Assembly: GCA_010015655.1 (NCBI GenBank)
Contig: ML976664.1
Location: forward strand, 860,675 to 924,674
Source: Bimuria novae-zelandiae CBS 107.79
Lineage: Eukaryota; Ascomycota; Dothideomycetes; Pleosporales; Didymosphaeriaceae
DNA: 64,000 nt
Direction: 5' to 3'
Shown here: one piece after another, positions 53,527-64,000 of the stretch
How the letters are laid out: every line of letters starts with the position of its first letter
Position numbering within the stretch: position 1 is the first letter of the stretch
Made by a program: the position numbers and the translations under genes
The notes under the pieces: model-generated
The model's input: only the letters and a program-made list of their open reading frames with translations
Databases searched by the model: none
What the model was told of the DNA's origin: nothing

Positions 53527-55658
53527 TCATTCCTCCCCACCAGGCCCTGGCTGCCGTCCCTGATTGCAAAGTCAGTATACATATAGATTTTGTTCCAGCT
53601 TTGATGATTCTTACCATTTGCCGTGCCTTGAGCATCTCGTCGCACAGAAGCAAGTTGGACGCGATGCCAGTACTCGATGCGATGGCGTTGCGAAGCACTC
53701 GGAACGAATCATAGACACCCTCTTGCATCGGGTCCATGGCCTCACCAGTCGCCAGGTTCAGCCCGACGACATTGCCGTCATCATGTTCGTCCTGCAATGC
53801 AGCGACTATGGCATAGTCAGCAGATGCATAATAGCGTGAAAGAAATAAGTGGCCTTACGTGAATCTTGGATGTCGTGTCCCGAATTCGCTGCGAGTGTCT
53901 TGGGAATGACGAGCAACGCATCAGCGAAAGCATCGACACCCCACTTGGCCTTCCCCTTGACAGTTTTCCGGAAGGTTTCGCTCCGGAGATGTGATGCGCA
54001 GGCGATCTGGAAAGCTCCTCCTCCTGGTACGACACTGCCATCGACGATCATGTTGTACACACTCCTCAGTCCATCTCGGACCGCATCCTTGATCTGCGTA
54101 ATTGTGTGCGAGTTCGGTCCCTTGATGAGTAAGGTTACCGATTTGGGCTCCTTGACGTCCTCCTAGACAGGGTCAGCTAAGCCTTTGCGCCGTTTGAAGA
54201 AGCTATTACTTACAACGAAGGTGTACTTCTCCTCACCTAGCTGATGCTCGTAAACCGAGCCAGCCCAGCCTAGAACGTCCGGAGTCAGGTCGTCCACGCT
54301 GTTCTGTGCAGTGCCACCACACACAAGCTGCAGCCGCTCCATGTTCCGCCTCTTAGCTCTCCGGAGGGCGAAGATACCATTCTTGACCAACACATCGAGG
54401 CTTAGCGGATCGATACCCTTTTGGTTTATTATGACGAACCCCTTTTTGGGGTCGTTTCCGCAGACTTCCTTCTTAAGCTCGACGATCTTCCTAAGCTTCT
54501 CATCGACGAAACGTCGCTCACTCTCCACAAGTTTTTCCCTCTGCTCTGCGCTCGAATAGTAGAATCCAGAGTTAATTTCCGATTTCTCGTACTCCAAACT
54601 GACGTTAAGCGTAAGGATGTGGGCGTTCTCAACGCGCTTGGGCATATCGGGATGTCTCGCACCGTGGTCGAGTGCCAGACCTCGAATGAGCTGTGTGTCC
54701 GCTGCCGTTCGGTGTTGCATGGTCATGATCTCAACCATATGCAAGTCGGGTTTGGCGGGGGCCTGGTAGATGGCAAGAACAGCGTCCACAATATCGGGAG
54801 TCAGCTGCTCAGCGAGCGAACTGTCCAGTTTCGTGGCTAACGATGTCCGAGCTACTGAGAGGAGCAGCTCTCGGTCAACCTCCTTGTTCAGCTTGAATTC
54901 GTCGAGGAACTGTTCGGGTCAGTCCCTAGTCCACATTAAAACCATCGTCCGACGAACCTTGAGCGCCTCCGTCTTCGCAATCTCGTATCCGTCCGTGATA
55001 ACTCGCGGGTGTAGACCTTCCGCAATGAATCGATCCGCCTGCTTGAGCAGTTCACCGACCAGCAATACGACTGATGTGGTTCCGTCTCCGGTGATCTCGT
55101 CTTGTGCGGTTGCCGCTCGCGCAATCATGACCTGCCATTCATGAGCGTGTGTTACTGGGGAATTGTTACGTCGTATTCGACGGACATACAGCTGTTGGAT
55201 TTTGGATTTGCTGCACGACATTAGCTAAATGACAATCTGATCTCTTCATCGCAACATACCATCTCCTTGAGCAGCACGCTACCATCCTTCGTGAGCTTGA
55301 TCTACGAGGGAATCAATATCGGGACTGATAACCAGTCCTACTGACTTACGCCACCTGCGCCATCAACAAGCCTAGTCGGCGTCAGTGCCCAACTCTCCAC
55401 CCGGGGTGGGGCAAACTCACATCTTCAATGTACCGCGGGGTCCGAGATTGGATGCTAAGACCTAAGCTACTGTCAGCACAGCTTCATCCCAAGGAATCTA
55501 CCGATCGTCTCACCTTCTGCAGGCCCTCACCAGCCGAGATATTGACTTGGAGAGCTTCCCCGCGCCGCTGCTCAGAGGTTAGCTCCACCGCAAAGCTCGG
55601 AAACAGTGCGACTGACTCTCGACTCGGCCTTGGGATTCAGGAGCTGCGCAGCCGACAT
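53527..55658 (-). CDS. CCT6: CCT/TRiC chaperonin subunit zeta (Cct6)
   Basis: Eleven exons (55658-55617, 55567-55514, 55461-55421, 55371-55350, 55301-55260, 55210-55190, 55131-54958, 54909-54214, 54162-53859, 53805-53615, 53559-53527), 539 residues, the family's normal length. Splicing gives [58 protein letters not shown] and the ATPase motif [21 protein letters not shown]. The apical region and [14 protein letters not shown] follow, then [29 protein letters not shown] and a Gly-rich end [10 protein letters not shown]. Nine introns of 48-55 nt crowd the gene, with exons as small as 21 and 22 nt in the 5' third. Cct6 is one of eight subunits that fold actin and tubulin in the cytosol. Divergent from NOP56. 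Confidence 0.96.
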
Positions 55659-55916
55659 AATTACGACGATTCTATCGGGGGTATCTGTAAAAGAGTAACA
55701 AAAGTGGTCGTGTTGCACTATGGCGGGAGCCTGGTTGTTTTCGCGAATGTCGCGTCCCATGAAAATGTTAGCGCGGCAGCGGAACAACGTCGGCCCGAAA
55801 AAGCTCGAACTTTTCGTTCGCAAAAGTGAGCTCCACCACGTTTTTCGAGCTCTAGTCGCGAAGAATTTACGAAACACCTACACAACTGTCGCGCACCCGC
55901 TCGCCGCCGCGCAACA
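55659..55916. promoter_or_regulatory. Shared CCT6/NOP56 divergent promoter, 258 bp
   Basis: The start codons face outward across 258 bp, nearly the same spacing as ARP4/GUP1. No specific factor site is claimed. Confidence 0.6.
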
Positions 55917-57911
55917 TGTCGGTCGACTATTTACTGCACGAGAACCCGATTGGCTACGCCGTACGTAATTTTGCGCGCTTCCGAACGAGCTGTCTGATCT
56001 TTCGCAACGACCTGCATGGAGCATTGGGGAGAAATATCTAACACATTCTAGGTCTTCAAAGTCGTTAATCAGCCCGATACTATTGGCAACCGATTGAAAG
56101 AGGTTCAGGATGCTGTGCAGGATCTTGCAAAGTTCGGCAAGACCGTCGAGCTGGCTGGCCTGTCCCCATTTCAAGGCACCCAACAAGCGCTCTCCGAGAC
56201 GAACGACATTAGCGAAGGCATCATGAGTGATTTCCTTCGCGCCACCCTTGAATCGAACCTGCCCAAGGCAAGCAACCCTCAAGGTGTCGGTGATAGCCAC
56301 GGCTTTGCTGACCTTTACACCCCTAGGCCAGCAAGAAGAAGAAGATCGTTTTGGGAATCTGGGAGAAAACCCTCGCCGGCAGCATCAAGGCCGCATTCCC
56401 TCATGTCTCCTGCGAAACGGGAGAAACCAATCCAGTTGTTGGCGACCTTCTGAGGGGGCTGCGGCAGCACGCGGGCAAGCTCATCAAGCAGCTCCAGAGC
56501 GGCGATATCGAGCGCTCGGTCTTAGGTCTAGGGCATGCGTACAGCCGCAGCAAGGTGAAATTCTCCGGTACGTTCTATGGGTACATTTGTTCATGTGGGC
56601 GAGTGTTGATGACCTAGTCAATAAATCCGATCAACACATCACGCAGGCAATCTCTACCCTCGACCAGGTTGACAAAGAGTGAGTGTTCACATTTTCCCCA
56701 CGGTTCCGCGCATCTTCAAGAATCCTTTCGTCGAATCTAGGCAGCATGTGGGAAACACTGGATAGTGAACTCTCGCGAAGTCGAAAAAATCGGACCCATG
56801 CATGGACCATTCCCACCGAGAATGCAAGCTCCCAAATGTCTTGAGCATTAAGCTAACGTCATCAGTTTAAATCAGTTCTCGATGAGGCTTCGAGAAATGA
56901 ACGGTTGGAGCTTCCCTGAGCTCTCCAAGATCGTCTCGAGCAACGAGCAATATGCCAAACTTGTGTTGCACATTGGAGACAAGTCGAGACTGGTCGATGA
57001 CGATCTTCACGACCTCGCTGCCTTGGTTGGTGATGACGAAGGCGTTGCCCAAGCCATCATTAAGGCTGCTCGGACGAGCATGGGTCGAGTACGCATTCCA
57101 TGATACACTTTCTTGGCATAGCTAACACCTGCGTCAGGACCTCTCGGGAGCCGACATGGAGATAGTGATGAACTTTGCCAAGCGCACTGCTAGCCTCGCC
57201 GCCTACCGAAAGCAACTTTCCTCTTATCTCTCTAGCAGGATGAACAGCGTCGCCCCCAATCTCGCGGCTTTGATCGGTGATAGCGTCGGCGCTCGATTGA
57301 TCTCCAAGGCTGGTTCGCTCACCAACCTGTCGAAATACCCTGCTTCTACAGTACAAATCCTTGGCGCGGAGAAGGCTCTTTTCCGCGCACTGAAGACCAA
57401 GGGCAACACGCCAAAGTATGGTTTGATCTATCACTCCTCCTTCATTGGAAAGACGGGCGCGAAGTCCAAGGGTAGAATATCACGATTCTTGGCCAACAAA
57501 GTCTCTATCGCATCCAGAATCGATAACTTCTCAGAGACTCCTACATCAAAGTTTGGAGAAGCTTTGAAGCGACAGGTCGAGGAGAGAATAGAGTTCTACG
57601 CCTCTGGTGCTACACCTGCGAAGAACTCTGCCGTCATGCAGGCTGCCATGGACTCCGTCCTGGCTGACATTGACACCGAAGATCCCACCGCACACGCTAC
57701 TGAGGACGTCGTCATGGCAGATGGTGTCACTGGAAAGGCCACCGAGCAGGCTGTCCGTGAGAAGAAGAAGGAGAAGAAGGAGAAGAAAGAGAAGAAGTCA
57801 AAGCATGCAGGCGATGAAGCGACTGAAAAGAAGTCCAAGAAAGATAAGAAGAGGAAGCATGCTGATGAGGACGGCGAGGGAAAGAAGAAGAAGAAGAAGA
57901 GCAAGGCGTAG
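55917..57911 (+). CDS. NOP56: Nop56, box C/D snoRNP core protein
   Basis: Six exons (55917-55961, 56052-56267, 56327-56567, 56618-56678, 56866-57088, 57138-57911), 519 residues. The start [45 protein letters not shown] is typical. It is followed by the coiled-coil region ([41 protein letters not shown]) and the Nop domain ([30 protein letters not shown] and [19 protein letters not shown]). The tail is Lys-rich ([14 protein letters not shown] and later KKKKKKSKA). Nop56 joins Nop58, fibrillarin and Snu13 in nucleolar 2'-O-methylation particles. The second intron starts GCAAGC (GC-AG), required by the join [14 protein letters not shown]. The fourth intron is long (187 nt). Confidence 0.95.
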
Positions 57912-59856
57912 CGTTGTGTAGTCGCGTATGAGCCACGCTTTTCCCGGTTTCGGGCAGCATGATACACCTTCCGACGGCGTTAAGGATGCACGATGGGGTT
58001 CTGCAGCTAGGCGTTTTATATTGGGGGTTCGTCTTCTCTTGTGAGGATCTTCAGCAATGGAATATGTATGCACGTGAGCTGAGCATAATTGGCTTTTGAG
58101 CCTTTTTGTATCAAGTATGCTAGGTATGCTATGGTTCGGCACATTAACCGATCTCGACGCCTCTGTTCAAACCAATCGATCCGTGTTATCAGCCACTTTT
58201 GATGTCGTGATATCCTGTTCAGATTGCTGGAATTGCCCCTTCACAAGCACTCAACGAGTTGGTTTCCATGCATACTCCCGGGACAGTCATTTTAGAAGGC
58301 CGAGTAAGGTGATAATAGGCTGCCACATGGAATGCTCCGGGTCTAAATTGGCACATGCCCACGTGTCATACAGTGCAATGTCCCTTTTGGACTTGGTGGC
58401 GGAGTTTTGATGCCCGTAAATTTCTCACCAAGTTAATCAAAATGTAGAGAGCGGGATTATCTTCTTCGGGTTTCTATCGTTGTGCCTCAGAAACTACTGT
58501 CGCAGATGCATGCATGTGTCGGAGTTGCGCCTTTGTGGCGGTAGTTGCCTGTTTCGTCAGTATGTTTCACATCTGTGCTCCGCAAACTGATGCTCACGCG
58601 CACAACCCAGGAAGGTGGCGCAGAGATTGTTGTCCGGACTTGTAGAAAGATTGATGTTGTTGACAGCTGTTATTCAAGTCATCAAAGCTGGTGAGGCTGG
58701 ACGACTGCAAGATCCTCTGTAGGGGCTCGCCCTTCCAATCGGAGAATTTAACGATGGTCCTGCATCCGAGGAACTCTTTACGGATTAGCGCGGAAGGTGG
58801 GGACTTTGAACCATGGGTGCACTGACCATTGGATATTCCGTCAACACCAAGACTTGTCTGGCTAAAGAGGATGCATACGAGTCGTCTGCACCACTGCACC
58901 ATCCCAAACCCCCGAGCGGGTGTTAGTGTGAAGCAGCTAATTGCCCCTTCGAATCACTGTGTGTCCTAAGGGAGATCAGGCGGCTGTCTTTCTCGGCTAG
59001 CACATGAGATGAATATGTGGCGTTGTGGCTTAACAGCAATCTTCTCTCGAAGGAAGTGCTTCACCTGTTCTCTCCGAGACGTGTGACCTGACCATGAGAG
59101 CATGCGGAAGGTCACAGCAAACTGCAGCTTCAGCGAGCGATTGCCGACAATATGATTAGACTTTAGAACGACATACCATCCCCCACTCGACAGGAATCTT
59201 CAGGGTAATCCGATTTCATGCTCTGCCAGATGGCCAGCCCTACAGCCGGCTAGTTTCCCCAGGCTCACCCGGCGAATGTGCTCCTGCCTACGACGTGAAC
59301 GCCCCAGCTCCGGTCAGTCGCTCTGGCGTATGCTCCATATTCTCGTAACCTTGCCCGTGCTTTGACTGGTGGTCCGCCCAATGTCTCCAAGTCTGCGCTG
59401 CTGCCCTTTATACATGAAGCCCCCGACTCTCGTCCACAATTCTCCCTCTCCCTCCTTTTTCTTGCCGTCGTCTGCCTGCGACAATACAATTTCATCAATT
59501 CAGCGCCATCGAGCGGTGCCGCCATCAAACTAATTGCGGGTGAAGCAGAGTCGTGTTCGTCTCCGTGTCCCAGTCACTCTTTTAGCCCCTTGCCGCCCGC
59601 CACTCGGCCTGCAATTCGGTTTTCGTGTTCTCGCCATCGTTTGCTGTCTATATCGGTACGGCAGCCTTGGTGTTGAGTTCACCTCCAGTCTCCAAACAGC
59701 CGCCAGCCGCCCATCCAAACAACAAGCCTGCGCGCGTGGCTTTTCGACAATCGCATCTCCTGGCTTTGCGGTATCCTCTTTCCACACCGCTGTAGACTTG
59801 TAGAGCGCGCTTCTGCGACATTTTTTGGCATTGCAGAGTTTTGGTTTTCCGAGGCC
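57912..59856. other. Intergenic plus probable long HPC2 leader
   Basis: 1.9 kb without a supported gene. The last 500 bp (59,340-59,856) is pyrimidine-rich, as expected for a fungal promoter and 5' leader upstream of HPC2. Confidence 0.45.
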
Positions 59857-61707
59857 ATGGACGCTGCAGAGAACGCATCGTCGCCCGGTAGTCTGAGCTC
59901 GCCGCCTCATTCGCCTGAGCAGTCGACGCCAAACAATTCCGCGATCCGAGTCGCGAGCGGTGGTTATGGTGTTGCAAATGCCAGCACCCCCACCCCTGCA
60001 GCCTCCACAACGTCGACTCCTAGACTCACAGCCGCTGGGACCATCCGCAAGAAACCCGGTCCCAAGCCCAAGCCGAGAGATCCAAACGAATCAGAAAAGA
60101 AGCCCAGGAAGCCTCGCAAGACTGCAGAGCCAAAAGACCCCAATGCAGCGCCTGCCCCGCGCAAGAGAAGGACCAAGGCTTCTCTGGAAGCACAGAATGC
60201 GTCACCTGCGCCTGCGGAGGAACAGCCAGCTGTAAATGTACTACAGCCACAATCCGTACCGCAAGCAAGACCCACCGAACTGGCGCAGGTGATTAAAGCA
60301 GAGCACCCTGCCGCTGTTGCACAACCTCCACGTGCGCTAGGTGCTGCAGGTGCAGAGCCGCTTCACGGCAATCCCAACCTTTCGCACATCACCTCGACTC
60401 CTTCAACACCGCGACCTGCAAGCTCGGGCCAGCGGTATGACCCCATCCGCGGCGGCATCTACGAGTCGAAGCCCCTTGTCGTGAACAGCGCCCCACCACC
60501 ACCCATCTCGCCGCCCCTCAACCGAGCAAGCGCATCGCCATCCATCACATCTCTGATCGACCCGCCCACTGTGTCCAGCTCCACCTACGCCCAGTCTGCT
60601 AGGCTGCAACAAACGGCGTCCATCACGTCTGCTCCGTTGTCGCCTGCCGTCGTGTCAAGTCATCAAGGGCCGCTCCTTCCACTCCAAGACAACCAGCAAC
60701 CACCCCGACCAACAGCACCTCTGGGACCTGCACCCATGGATATTGACTCTGACCCGAGAACTTCTGTAGCCATGAAGAAGACCGACTCTACGAGCGCGGG
60801 CACGTCGACGAATGCGCCAACTCCACCTGTCAAAGCCCGGCAGAAAGAAGCCCCGCCGCCTTTGCCGACAGGAAGCGGTCTATTATCAGGCACTCCCTTT
60901 GGGCCAGTCGTCAACGCCAATGGCAACGGCTCCACCGAACCCTCCGGCGTGAATATCTGGCTCACCTTCCCTCTGAAGGGCAACTCGAACGTCACCATCA
61001 ACTTTGCGCAGGAGGTTGAGAAGAAGTATGGTTTCGCCGCTCTCCATCCTCGGATCGCAGCTCGTCGAGAGCGTCAGCGCCAGATCACCTCCATGGGCGC
61101 TGCGCTCGAAAAGGCACATGGCCACGTCGGGTCCGCTGATGATATGTCGGTCGACCTTTCCGATAATGAGAGCAATGGCGGTAATACGGGTATGGACGAC
61201 GAGGGATCCGCAGCTGGCAAGGCGAAGAAGCCGCGAAAGAGGAAGCAAGAAGATTACGACAAGGAGGATGACTTCATCGACGACACCGAAATGGCCTGGG
61301 AGCAGCAAGCGCTCATGGCCAAGGACGGCTTCTTCGTCTACCAGGGCCCTCTGGTGACCGAGGAGAAGCCTGCAATCGAGCGGTACGTACTTGACTCATA
61401 TCTCTTGTTTTAAAGTGGTTTACTGACACGAAGTAGAGCCGATGGCACCGTCAAGCGCGGTCGCGGTCGCGGTCGTGGCGGCGCCACCCGAGGCGAGACT
61501 TCAGGGCGAGGACGAGGACGTGGCGGCGGGCCTGGCTCACGCGGTGGCCAAACTGTCCGTAAGCCTCGAGTAACTAAAGCTGACCGTGCCATGATGGAGC
61601 AAGAAAAGGCTAAGCGTATCGAATTCAGTCAGCAGCTCGGCAGTAACGGTCTCACGAACATGCCCGTTACCGCGGCTCACGCCGGTACCATCCAACCAGC
61701 GCTGTAG
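59857..61707 (+). CDS. HPC2: Hpc2/ubinuclein-family HIR complex subunit
   Basis: Two exons (59857-61382, 61437-61707), 598 residues. The first 330 residues are low-complexity Pro/Ala/Ser/Thr with basic patches (IRKKPGPKPKPRDPNE and PRKRRTKASLE). The conserved part starts NIWLTFPLKGNSNVTINFAQEVEKKYGFAALHP and contains the Hpc2-related domain DYDKEDDFIDDTEMAWEQQALMAKDGFFVYQGPL. This domain binds histone H3 variants in ubinuclein and Hpc2. After the intron comes an RG-rich stretch (KRGRGRGRGG) like an AT-hook or RGG region. The HIR complex deposits H3-H4 outside replication and represses histone genes, receiving histones from Asf1. Confidence 0.9.
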
Positions 61708-62602
61708 AGCGGCGTCTCGTCGTCTACCCCGCTAGATAGGCTGTCTATTTCCTTTATCATCGAATAGATGCATGGGTTGTACAACAGGATATACTCAGCC
61801 GCTGTATTGTCGGTGTCGCTGATGAGGGCGGATATCTGATATTACGACATGGAGTTGTGGGCTGGTGAACCATGGCGTTACTTGCGGACATGGTGGGACT
61901 GGTGTTGTTATTAGTGTTTTAAGCATGTCTGATTAGCATGTGTTATGGCGTCTGGGGGCGAGAGCTTGCATCTTTAGCTTTCGAAGAGTTAGATGTAATA
62001 TCAAAATGCATGTTTCTGTTACTTGTTACTCTTAGCTGCTACTTTTGCAATATTCGCTGGTCTCGATTGTTCGTAACGGAGTCTTGGTAAGATTACAGTC
62101 TACGCTTTGACTTGCACATGGCCAGAAACATTTACTTTGACAACACTGATCTTCTTCGCGCTTCTTCGAACCAAAGCGAATGCGGCTCGAGTGAGCCGAG
62201 AAAATGGCTTACAACGCCCTTTCCATACTTGGATGTTGTTGGTCTGCCCTGCGTGATCTGGTCTTTGGACATGCTCATTTCCGAATTTCCATGTTCCGTT
62301 TCCTGGATCCTGAAATCGGGATTCTGAACATCAGTATCCATTTCCCGTTTTCCATTTCCTGTATATACCATACGAACGCGGCACAGCACTAATCCGCGCG
62401 TACATAACTCGCCCGGCCGCTCCTGCCTTTCACTCGCGGTCGCCCACAGCAACGACGTCAACCGACGAAAGCCCTACCACCATAACCACTACGGCCGCGC
62501 ATGAACACCCGCGCATCACATTCTCAACTTATCTCCTGTCTGTCGATCACAAAAGTCCACCCTCACCTCTCGAATTGTCCAGAATCGCACTTAGTCATCC
62601 CG
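61708..62602. other. Intergenic, AT-rich near HPC2 end
   Basis: 895 bp without a supported gene. The segment 62,260-62,380 has repeated TTTCC and ATTTCC words but no clear element. Confidence 0.45.
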
Positions 62603-63988
62603 ATGACCTCACCCAGCGACACCGCTGCCAGTCGAAAGCGCAAGCATTCTCCCCACCAGGACTACGTGCTCTCGGAGCGGTCGCTGCGGTTCTACAACGG
62701 GACGTATAAGTGGGATGGGTCGGCTGGGTTCTGGGACGATGGGGGAGGTGAGTACATAAACACCTGCTCTACACCATGTCCTCGAATCATTTTCTACATA
62801 CAGGAGCTTGTACTTATATGACAACAGTATACCACAAATTCAACGACCCGGATGATCCTGAGGGGATACCGCCTACGCCGAAGCCTATTGGTCAGGGGGA
62901 TTTGTGGCGCGAGGAGGAGTCGGAGAACGACGTCGCGGGTGAGGAATCCGATGATGTGCCCACGAATTCTACGGGAGCAGATGGTGTGCGAGAGGCACTG
63001 GCGCCGGTGGGGTCTTTTCCTTCCTCGATGCTTCCGACGGTCGAACTAGACAATGGACAGAGCTCGATGTTCGGTAGCGAAATCCATGAGTTAGCGCTGC
63101 GAAAGGAGGATTTATTCCTTGGACACCCTGATCGCGAGAGACTGTTGGGCCAGGTCGAGGGTATGCTTGTTGCGAAGTATATGTCCGAGAGGAATGTGGG
63201 GGTTGAGGAGGCGTTCAGGCTTTGCCGTGTGGAGATTCCGCCTGCACTGGTTGCTGAGCTTAAGCGTTGTGCGGTGGATGCACATTCGCAGCTCGATGAA
63301 GAGGCGGAGGATGGCAGTGTCGCAGGAGAAGAGGAGGACCCGTGGGCTGATCTGCGCGGTGTGGGGGCAGGCACGGGCGATGTCGACGATAAGGACGCCG
63401 TTGTTGCTGCGTCAGTGACATACGAGATTGGAGGAGAACAGACGTCTGAGTCCCCTGCCGCTGCTTCGAAGCTTACCCTCCACGGAGAGCCAGCTGCTGT
63501 GAAGGATGAGGGTAGCGAACCGGAAGAGGAGAACGAGGGAGAGCAGGCGAAACTAGAGAATGGGGCGCCAGGTATGTTGGGTGATATTCAGCCTCGCAAG
63601 GGGGTGCTAATTTGCGACTCTCAGGTGCTGGGGAAACCGACGGGGCTCGGCCATCATCCCTCGAGTCCAGTCCTTTGTCGGACTGTCCGTCTGACTTGTC
63701 GGATTGGAAAGTGGAGGTCGACGTAAGCAAACTGCCAGCAATGCAACCCTAGGACAAATGTTCGAGCGCCGTACTACCATAGGATGGGTTACACCATGGG
63801 TTACGGTGCTTAGAATCCTGTCCTCGCTGTCCTGCGATATCCTGCTGACCAAGACCAGGTTAAGAACCCCGACCATGCACACGCCGCGAAGTCGTCCTCG
63901 AAGCTCAAGAACGAGCCAAGCAGGAAGACAACCATGAAGTCACAGAGCAACACGCAGGCTCGCGGCAGCAGTGTTGATTCGGGTGTTG
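62603..63988 (+). CDS. Unrecognised acidic protein, truncated at the window edge
   Basis: Exons 62603-62747, 62828-63571, 63625-63722 and 63859-63988 join in frame; the last exon ends at a possible donor GTAGGT and the gene continues beyond the window. The start (MTSPSDTAASRKRKHSPHQD) is basic and Ser-rich, followed by YVLSERSLRFYNGTYKWDGS, an aromatic stretch that looks like the conserved core. Most of the rest is acidic, Glu/Asp/Ser/Pro rich and probably disordered, with one helical segment (ERLLGQVEGMLVAKYMSERNVGVEEAF). The fourth exon is Lys/Ser rich. I do not recognise a family. The third intron (136 nt) is less certain. Confidence 0.6.
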
Positions 63989-64000
63989 GTAGGTTACTCC

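Noticed and set aside
56679..56865. Box C/D snoRNA in the NOP56 intron
   Set aside because: No convincing RUGAUGA and CUGA pair with a terminal stem.
1..64000. CRISPR arrays, rRNA operons, bacterial-type operons
   Set aside because: The window is eukaryotic nuclear DNA with spliceosomal introns; no regular spacer-repeat array or rRNA segment was seen.

Overview
The window is nuclear DNA of a filamentous ascomycete (Pezizomycotina). The evidence is about 56 short spliceosomal introns, mostly 46-60 nt with GTRNGY donors and a CTRAC/CTAAT branch motif near the acceptor. Single-copy fungal genes (SKT5, HPC2, ATG22, GUP1, LDB17) agree, as do a RIP-like mutated Fot1/pogo transposon and a NACHT-ankyrin STAND gene. 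A dothideomycete is my best guess, but I cannot prove the class from this sequence.

Layout. 1-6 kb: a STAND gene (NACHT, ankyrin repeats, ZZ finger) with a probable one-base frameshift in its last domain, followed by AT-rich decayed repeats. 6.1-7.7 kb: an LDB17/Dip1/SPIN90 actin regulator. 9.9-12.0 kb: a complete but dead Fot1/pogo element with 47-bp terminal repeats. 13.0-14.8 kb: a monocarboxylate-type MFS transporter. 14.8-20.1 kb: a gene-poor stretch with one possible STAND relic.

20-43 kb is a dense housekeeping block: ARP4 and GUP1 (divergent), PUP1 and NUP159 (divergent), HOP2, a SKT5-type chitin synthase activator, ASF1, ATG22 and MED14 (divergent). 43-50 kb is looser: a patatin-like phospholipase with a C-terminal zinc finger and an unnamed membrane protein. 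50-64 kb: a large GH47 alpha-mannosidase, CCT6 and NOP56 (divergent, 258 bp apart), HPC2, and an unrecognised gene that runs off the right edge.

The genes form no single pathway. Groupings worth noting are chromatin and histone handling (ARP4, ASF1, HPC2), transcription and export (MED14, NUP159), protein folding and degradation (CCT6, PUP1), and cell surface (SKT5, GUP1, GH47). All gene models were spliced by hand from reading frame, splice motifs and remembered family consensus. Exon ends quoted are those that restore frame.

I found no new multigene system. The more unusual signals are in gene structure: three GC-AG introns sharing one donor hexamer, two consecutive micro-exons in HOP2, an intron that splits the SKT5 prenylation box, an apparent 31-nt intron, in-frame stop-free introns, strongly strand-biased mutation in the transposon, and a 27-bp motif that is tandem in one place and dispersed or inverted elsewhere.
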